Shown here: positions 60,496-64,000 of the stretch, piece after piece | Numbering within the stretch: the first letter of the stretch is position 1 | How the letters are laid out: each line of letters begins with the position of its first letter | Origin: Sphingomonadaceae bacterium | GTDB lineage: Bacteria; Pseudomonadota; Alphaproteobacteria; Sphingomonadales; Sphingomonadaceae | Assembly: GCA_947476425.1 (NCBI GenBank) | Contig: CANJQJ010000008.1 | Span: 1 to 64,000, forward strand | Direction: 5' to 3' | Length of the DNA: 64,000 bases | The notes under the pieces: generated by a model | Seen by the model: only the letters and a program-made list of their open reading frames with translations | Database searches by the model: none | Told to the model about the DNA's origin: nothing | Position numbers and translations under genes: made by a program

Positions 60496-61926
60496 TCAGC
60501 CTTCGAGTTGGCGCATCAGCAGACGGACGTCGGCGTCGAGTTCAGCGTCGGTGGCGCGCAGCTTTTCGATCTGGCGGACAGCGTGGATGACGGTGGTATG
60601 GTCGCGTCCGCCAAAGCGGCGGCCGATTTCGGGAAGCGAGCGCGGGGTCAGCTGCTTGGCCAGGTACATGGCGATCTGACGCGGGCGGGCGACTTCGCGG
60701 GCGCGGCGGGCGGAGCTCATCTCAGCCTGGCGAATCCGGAAATGATCACAGACGCGGCGCTGGATTTCGTCGATCGTGACCCGGCGCTGGTTGGCACGCA
60801 GCACATCGGCAAGCGTGGCCTGCGTGAACTCCATGTCGATCGGCTTGCCCGAGAGCATCGCGTAAGCGACGACTCGATTGAGCGCGCCTTCGAGCTCGCG
60901 GATGTTCGCACTGATCCGCCGCGCAAGGAACATGACCACTTCCTGCGGGACCGACGCTTGCGGCATCGCTTCGAGCTTCTTGGTGATGATGTTGAGGCGA
61001 AGCTCGAAATCGGCGGGGTTGACGTCGGCGACGAGGCCCCATGACAGGCGCGAGAGGATGCGGCTTTCGATACCGTCGAGATCCTGCGGCGAACGATCGG
61101 CGCTGATCACGAGGCGACGGCCAGCCGAGATCAGCTCGTTCATGGTGTGGAAGAATTCTTCCTGGGTCGATTCCTTGCCGGCGATAAACTGGACGTCGTC
61201 GATCATCAGCACATCGGCCGAGCGCAGCCACTGCTTGAAGCTGAACGTGTCCTTCGCGCGCATCGCGGCGACGAACTCGAACATGAATTTCTCGGCAGAC
61301 ATGTAGACGACTCGTGCGCCGGGCTGGCGAGCGAGATAATCCTGCCCGATGGCGTGCATGAGATGCGTCTTGCCCAGCCCGGTGCCGCCATGGAGGAACA
61401 GCGGGTTGAACGCGAGCGCACCGCCCTCGGCAACGGTTCGTGCCGCGTTGTAGGCGACCTCATTGGCCTTGCCGACGACGAAGCTGTCGAAACTGTAGCG
61501 CGGCTCGAACGGAGTCGATTCGCTGGCGGTGATGATCGGGGCGGCAACGGGCGCTGCGACGGACTGTACCGTCTCGCCATCCGACGCGATCGGGCGAGTG
61601 CCGTCGACGGAGCCGTCGACGATGAGCGTCCGGACGCCGGGCAGCATGGCACGCCACGCCTGGAGGAGATGATCACGGAAATGGGTATCCACCCAATTGG
61701 CCGTGAAGCTCGACGGCGCACACAGGCGAAGCTCGCCGGATTCGTCATCGAAGCTGTCCAGCGTCAGGGGCTTGAGCCACCCGTCGAAGGTCCGCGCGCC
61801 GATGCTCTTGCGCAAGCTCGTGCGAATCGCGACCCAGGCCGCTTCGGCCGGAGTCGCGTGCCCGGCATCCGAATCCGCCCCCGCGTCGTCGGATAAACGA
61901 TCGTTGATTTGGACAATCCTCGTCAC
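60496..61926 (-). CDS. dnaA: Chromosomal replication initiator DnaA
   Basis: Initiator ATPase that opens oriC. It is 476 residues from a GTG at 61926 (VTRIVQINDRLSDD); an ATG at 61983 would add 19. AAA+ motifs are present: Walker A LHGGTGLGKTHLMHAI near 185, Walker B VLMIDDVQFIAG near 247. Domain IV ends GGRDHTTVIHAVRQIEKLRA, a perfect DnaA signature. It is followed by rpsT, mutM and ubiE, the usual alphaproteobacterial dnaA region. Confidence 0.95.
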   Translation of the reverse strand: MTRIVQINDRLSDDAGADSDAGHATPAEAAWVAIRTSLRKSIGARTFDGWLKPLTLDSFDDESGELRLCAPSSFTANWVDTHFRDHLLQAWRAMLPGVRTLIVDGSVDGTRPIASDGETVQSVAAPVAAPIITASESTPFEPRYSFDSFVVGKANEVAYNAARTVAEGGALAFNPLFLHGGTGLGKTHLMHAIGQDYLARQPGARVVYMSAEKFMFEFVAAMRAKDTFSFKQWLRSADVLMIDDVQFIAGKESTQEEFFHTMNELISAGRRLVISADRSPQDLDGIESRILSRLSWGLVADVNPADFELRLNIITKKLEAMPQASVPQEVVMFLARRISANIRELEGALNRVVAYAMLSGKPIDMEFTQATLADVLRANQRRVTIDEIQRRVCDHFRIRQAEMSSARRAREVARPRQIAMYLAKQLTPRSLPEIGRRFGGRDHTTVIHAVRQIEKLRATDAELDADVRLLMRQLEG

Positions 61927-62268
61927 GCCCACCCCAGGTTCCCCATTGAAATTCCCCCGTTTACCTTGCTTTCGGCTCGGCATACGCAATCGGGCGACGA
62001 AATCGCCGCTCGTACTCACCACTAGCTTTCAGCAACGCCCCGGAGAGATTCGTTCCCAGCGCGAAGGGCATTTATGAAGAGGATCCGGCTACGATCAAGG
62101 GCCGAAAATGTCACAGAAGCGAAATATTACGCTTGACACCAAGAAGCTCGGAAATTCGGCGATTGGACTACAGATGCTTGTTTTTATTCGCCAATTGCGG
62201 GCATCCGAATTTCGTTCCTACGCGCGAATCGCGGACTATCCTAGGTTTCTCAATAATCTGCCGCGGGC
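61927..62268. other. dnaA-rpsT gap, no feature recognised beyond the terminator
   Basis: About 340 bases upstream of dnaA. I see no TTATCCACA-type DnaA boxes, AT-rich unwinding block or gene. It presumably contains the dnaA promoter on the minus strand. An in-frame reading on the plus strand (from 62108) looks like shadow sequence. Confidence 0.5.
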
Positions 62269-62298
62269 AAAAAAATCCGCCGGCGGTTGGCCGGCGGA
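62269..62298 (-). terminator. Rho-independent terminator after rpsT
   Basis: On the minus strand TCCGCCGGCCAACCGCCGGC then GGA forms a strong hairpin, followed by TTTTTTT; it ends 30 bases after the rpsT stop. Confidence 0.88.
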
Positions 62299-62327
62299 AT
62301 TAAACCTGGATCAAGCCCTTAAAAGGC

Positions 62328-62591
62328 TCAACCGAGAGCGGAGACCCGCTTGGTCAGGCGCGAGAATTTACGCGACGCCGTATTCTTGTGAACGACGCCC
62401 TTCGAGACGCCGCGCTGAAGCTCAGGCTGCGCCGCAGCGAGCGCTGCCGAAGCGGCAGCCTTGTCGCCGGTGGCGAGCGCGAGCTCGACCTTCTTGATGA
62501 AAGTACGGATGCGGCTGACGCGCGCGCCGTTGATTTCAGCCCGTCGGTCATTACGACGGATGCGTTTTTTTGCCTGCGGCGTATTCGCCAT
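62328..62591 (-). CDS. rpsT: 30S ribosomal protein S20
   Basis: 87 residues. It starts [20 protein letters not shown], the S20 N-terminus, and keeps the helical bundle pattern ([20 protein letters not shown] then [17 protein letters not shown]). It lies between mutM and dnaA on the minus strand, the common alphaproteobacterial order. Confidence 0.97.
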   Translation of the reverse strand: MANTPQAKKRIRRNDRRAEINGARVSRIRTFIKKVELALATGDKAAASAALAAAQPELQRGVSKGVVHKNTASRKFSRLTKRVSALG

Positions 62592-62697
62592 AATGCCCGA
62601 ACCTCTGAACGATGTAGATGGCAGCGCGAACTATAAGCCCGCCCCGGAAGTCGCGCTCCCTAAACAGGAAGGGCGCAGCGGTCAACCATTACACGCT

Positions 62698-63510
62698 TCA
62701 CTTCTGGCATTTCGGGCAGAAAAAGGTCGATCTTCCACTATCGACCCGGCGCGATACGATCGTGCCACACGGACAGGCTTCGCCTTCGCGCCCATAGACG
62801 CGCCATTGTTTCGAGAAATAGCCGAGTTCGCCGTCGGGTCGCGCATAATCCCGAAGCGTCGAGCCGCCCGCTTCGATCGCGGCGGCGAGTACGTCGCGGA
62901 TCGCCTCGACGAGGCGCGCAAGGCGAGGCCTGGTGATCCGACCGGCGGCCTGAGTCGGTGAAATGTGGGCGAGATTGAGCGCTTCGCAGACATAGATGTT
63001 GCCGAGCCCGGCAACGATGCGCTGATCGAGCAGCATCGCCTTGATCGGCGCCACGCGGCCTTTGAGGGCACGGGCGAGATAAGCGACATTGAAATCGGGC
63101 CCGAGCGGCTCCGGTCCAAGCGCGAGGAAGGGGCCGAACGTGGGTAAAGCGGCGGTCTCGACAAGATCGAGCGAGCCGAATCGACGGGGATCGTGGAGCG
63201 CGAGGCTGCGCCCCTCCCCTGTCCGGAGAATCAGATGATCATGCGGCCCGATTCCCTCCGGATCCACTCGCCAGCGTCCCGACATGCCGAGATGGAAGAT
63301 CAAAGTGTCGCCGCGATCGGTATCGATCAGGCCGTATTTGGCGCGGCGCGACAGGCCGGTGACAGTGGCACCGGTGAGCCGCTGGCGAAGATCGGTAGGG
63401 ATGATGCGACGCAGGTCGGCGCGACGCGGGTTGACCTCGTCGAGACGCTGTCCATCCAGCACGGAAGCAAGGCCGCGTACGGTGGTTTCGACTTCGGGGA
63501 GTTCGGGCAT
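62698..63510 (-). CDS. mutM: Formamidopyrimidine-DNA glycosylase
   Basis: Excises 8-oxoguanine and FaPy. It is 270 residues. The N-terminal catalytic Pro-Glu is in MPELPEVETTVRGLA. LGNIYVCEALNLAHI near 176 and the C-terminal zinc finger CPCGTIVSRR...FFCPKCQ with four Cys are present. It is divergent from ubiE. Length and motifs match MutM rather than Nei. Confidence 0.95.
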   Translation of the reverse strand: MPELPEVETTVRGLASVLDGQRLDEVNPRRADLRRIIPTDLRQRLTGATVTGLSRRAKYGLIDTDRGDTLIFHLGMSGRWRVDPEGIGPHDHLILRTGEGRSLALHDPRRFGSLDLVETAALPTFGPFLALGPEPLGPDFNVAYLARALKGRVAPIKAMLLDQRIVAGLGNIYVCEALNLAHISPTQAAGRITRPRLARLVEAIRDVLAAAIEAGGSTLRDYARPDGELGYFSKQWRVYGREGEACPCGTIVSRRVDSGRSTFFCPKCQK

Positions 63511-63585
63511 GGCTTGTCGCTAGGATCGAACTGGCGGAGCCGCAAGGGCGAGGTGCCATTTGATTGCGTTGAGCTCGCTTCGCTC

Positions 63586-63622
63586 GCACCCACCCCCAAC
63601 CCCTCCCTTGCAGGGAGGGGAG
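63586..63622. repeat. Family A half-copy
   Basis: CACCCACCCCCAACCCCTCC then CTTGCAGGGAGGGGAG in the mutM-ubiE divergent gap: a single arm of the family A element. Confidence 0.75.
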
Positions 63623-63682
63623 ATTCTTTGACAACCCGGCAAGGTACTTCCACCTCAAACGATCAGGCTCTAGAGGCATCCC

Positions 63683-64000
63683 ATGGAAACCGTATCTTTC
63701 GGCTATACCGAGGTCAGCCCCGAGGAGAAGACCGCCCGCGTCGGCGAGGTCTTCCGCAATGTAGCCTCGCGCTACGACGTGATGAACGACGCGATGTCGG
63801 GCGGGATGCATCGGCTGTGGAAGGATCGCTTCGTCCGCCGCGTGAAGCCGCGCAGCGGGGAGACGATCGTCGATCTTGCAGGCGGGACGGGTGACATCGC
63901 CTTCCGGCTGGCGAAATCGGGGGCACAGGTGACTGTTGCCGACATCAATCCGGCAATGCTCGACGTCGGCAAGGAACGCGCTGCCAAGCGCGGCATCGAG
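63683..64000 (+). CDS. ubiE: Ubiquinone/menaquinone methyltransferase UbiE (3' end outside window)
   Basis: C-methyltransferase of quinone biosynthesis. The first 106 residues are visible. METVSFGYTEVSPEEKTARV then FRNVASRYDVMNDAMSGGMH are typical, and the SAM-binding motif I is IVDLAGGTGDIAFRLAKSGA near 62. The frame is open to the last base of the window. ubiB is expected next but lies outside. Confidence 0.95.
   Translation, partial: METVSFGYTEVSPEEKTARVGEVFRNVASRYDVMNDAMSGGMHRLWKDRFVRRVKPRSGETIVDLAGGTGDIAFRLAKSGAQVTVADINPAMLDVGKERAAKRGIE

Noticed and set aside
61927-62268. Possible oriC beside dnaA
   Set aside because: No DnaA boxes of the TTATCCACA type and no AT-rich block were seen; alphaproteobacterial origins are often away from dnaA.
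62108-62497. Plus-strand frame across the rpsT terminator
   Set aside because: It runs through the rpsT terminator hairpin and antisense into rpsT, with no domain or ribosome site support.

Overview
The window is a GC-rich alphaproteobacterial chromosome segment, most probably from a Sphingomonas-type sphingomonad. The support is gene content and order: an EcfG/NepR/PhyR general stress locus, the block argS, SPOR protein, nagZ, scpA, scpB, tatABC, a Tim44-like gene next to mltA and secB, the dnaA/rpsT/mutM/ubiE order, and CtrA-like sites. Most of it is core housekeeping DNA. I see no prophage, integrase, transposase, rRNA operon or CRISPR array.

Layout. 1-1383: end of the ATP synthase operon (atpD, atpC). 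1713-8058: cupin, dapE, then smr, mltA and a Tim44-like gene as a minus-strand overlapping group, secB, murJ. 8096-14147: trpS, an ATP-dependent DNA ligase, rpiB, glyA, nrdR, and one unusual frame joining a GIY-YIG domain to a TrmJ-like rRNA/tRNA methyltransferase. 14150-20974: chorismate mutase, rpsD, xthA, an A-type Fe-S carrier, an M23 peptidase, a peroxiredoxin, glnE. 20993-25194: general stress response island with a NepR-like small protein, ecfG, a tiny membrane protein, phyR (frameshifted as given), nepR, a HisKA_2-type sensor kinase lacking its N-terminus, and an entericidin-type lipoprotein. 25203-32900: tatABC, scpAB, a globin, a small secreted protein, nagZ, a SPOR protein, argS. 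33240-39156: ftsZ, a TPR/SPOR envelope protein, dgt, a Flp pilin, rplM-rpsI. 39261-48502: a small membrane protein, tRNA-Gly(CCC), prfC, a receiver-only regulator, gor, pgi, a hybrid kinase lacking its phosphoacceptor histidine, rnc-era. 48633-54862: an orphan mini flagellar-rod protein, photolyase, korAB, an alpha/beta hydrolase, rppH. 54911-60269: an M20 hydrolase with astA and astB (arginine succinyltransferase pathway), a diguanylate cyclase, a DUF4136-type lipoprotein. 60496-64000: dnaA, rpsT, mutM, ubiE (cut by the window edge).

Three families of short palindromic repeats are scattered through the window. Family A has arms of the type CCCTCCCTGC-AGGGAGGGG. Family B has arms of the type CGTCATCCCGGCGG / CGGGATGACGA. 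Family C has arms of the type CTCATCCTGAGGAGG / CCTCAGGATGAG. They mostly lie between genes, but family B is translated inside phr and argS, and family C forms the linker joining GIY-YIG to TrmJ. The most interesting material is (1) these repeats acting as in-frame protein insertions and as a gene-fusing linker, and (2) the remodelled or decaying stress-response locus, where a canonical EcfG promoter, ecfG and nepR are intact while phyR and its neighbouring kinase are damaged.

All calls come from reading the sequence and remembered family features; no database search was run.
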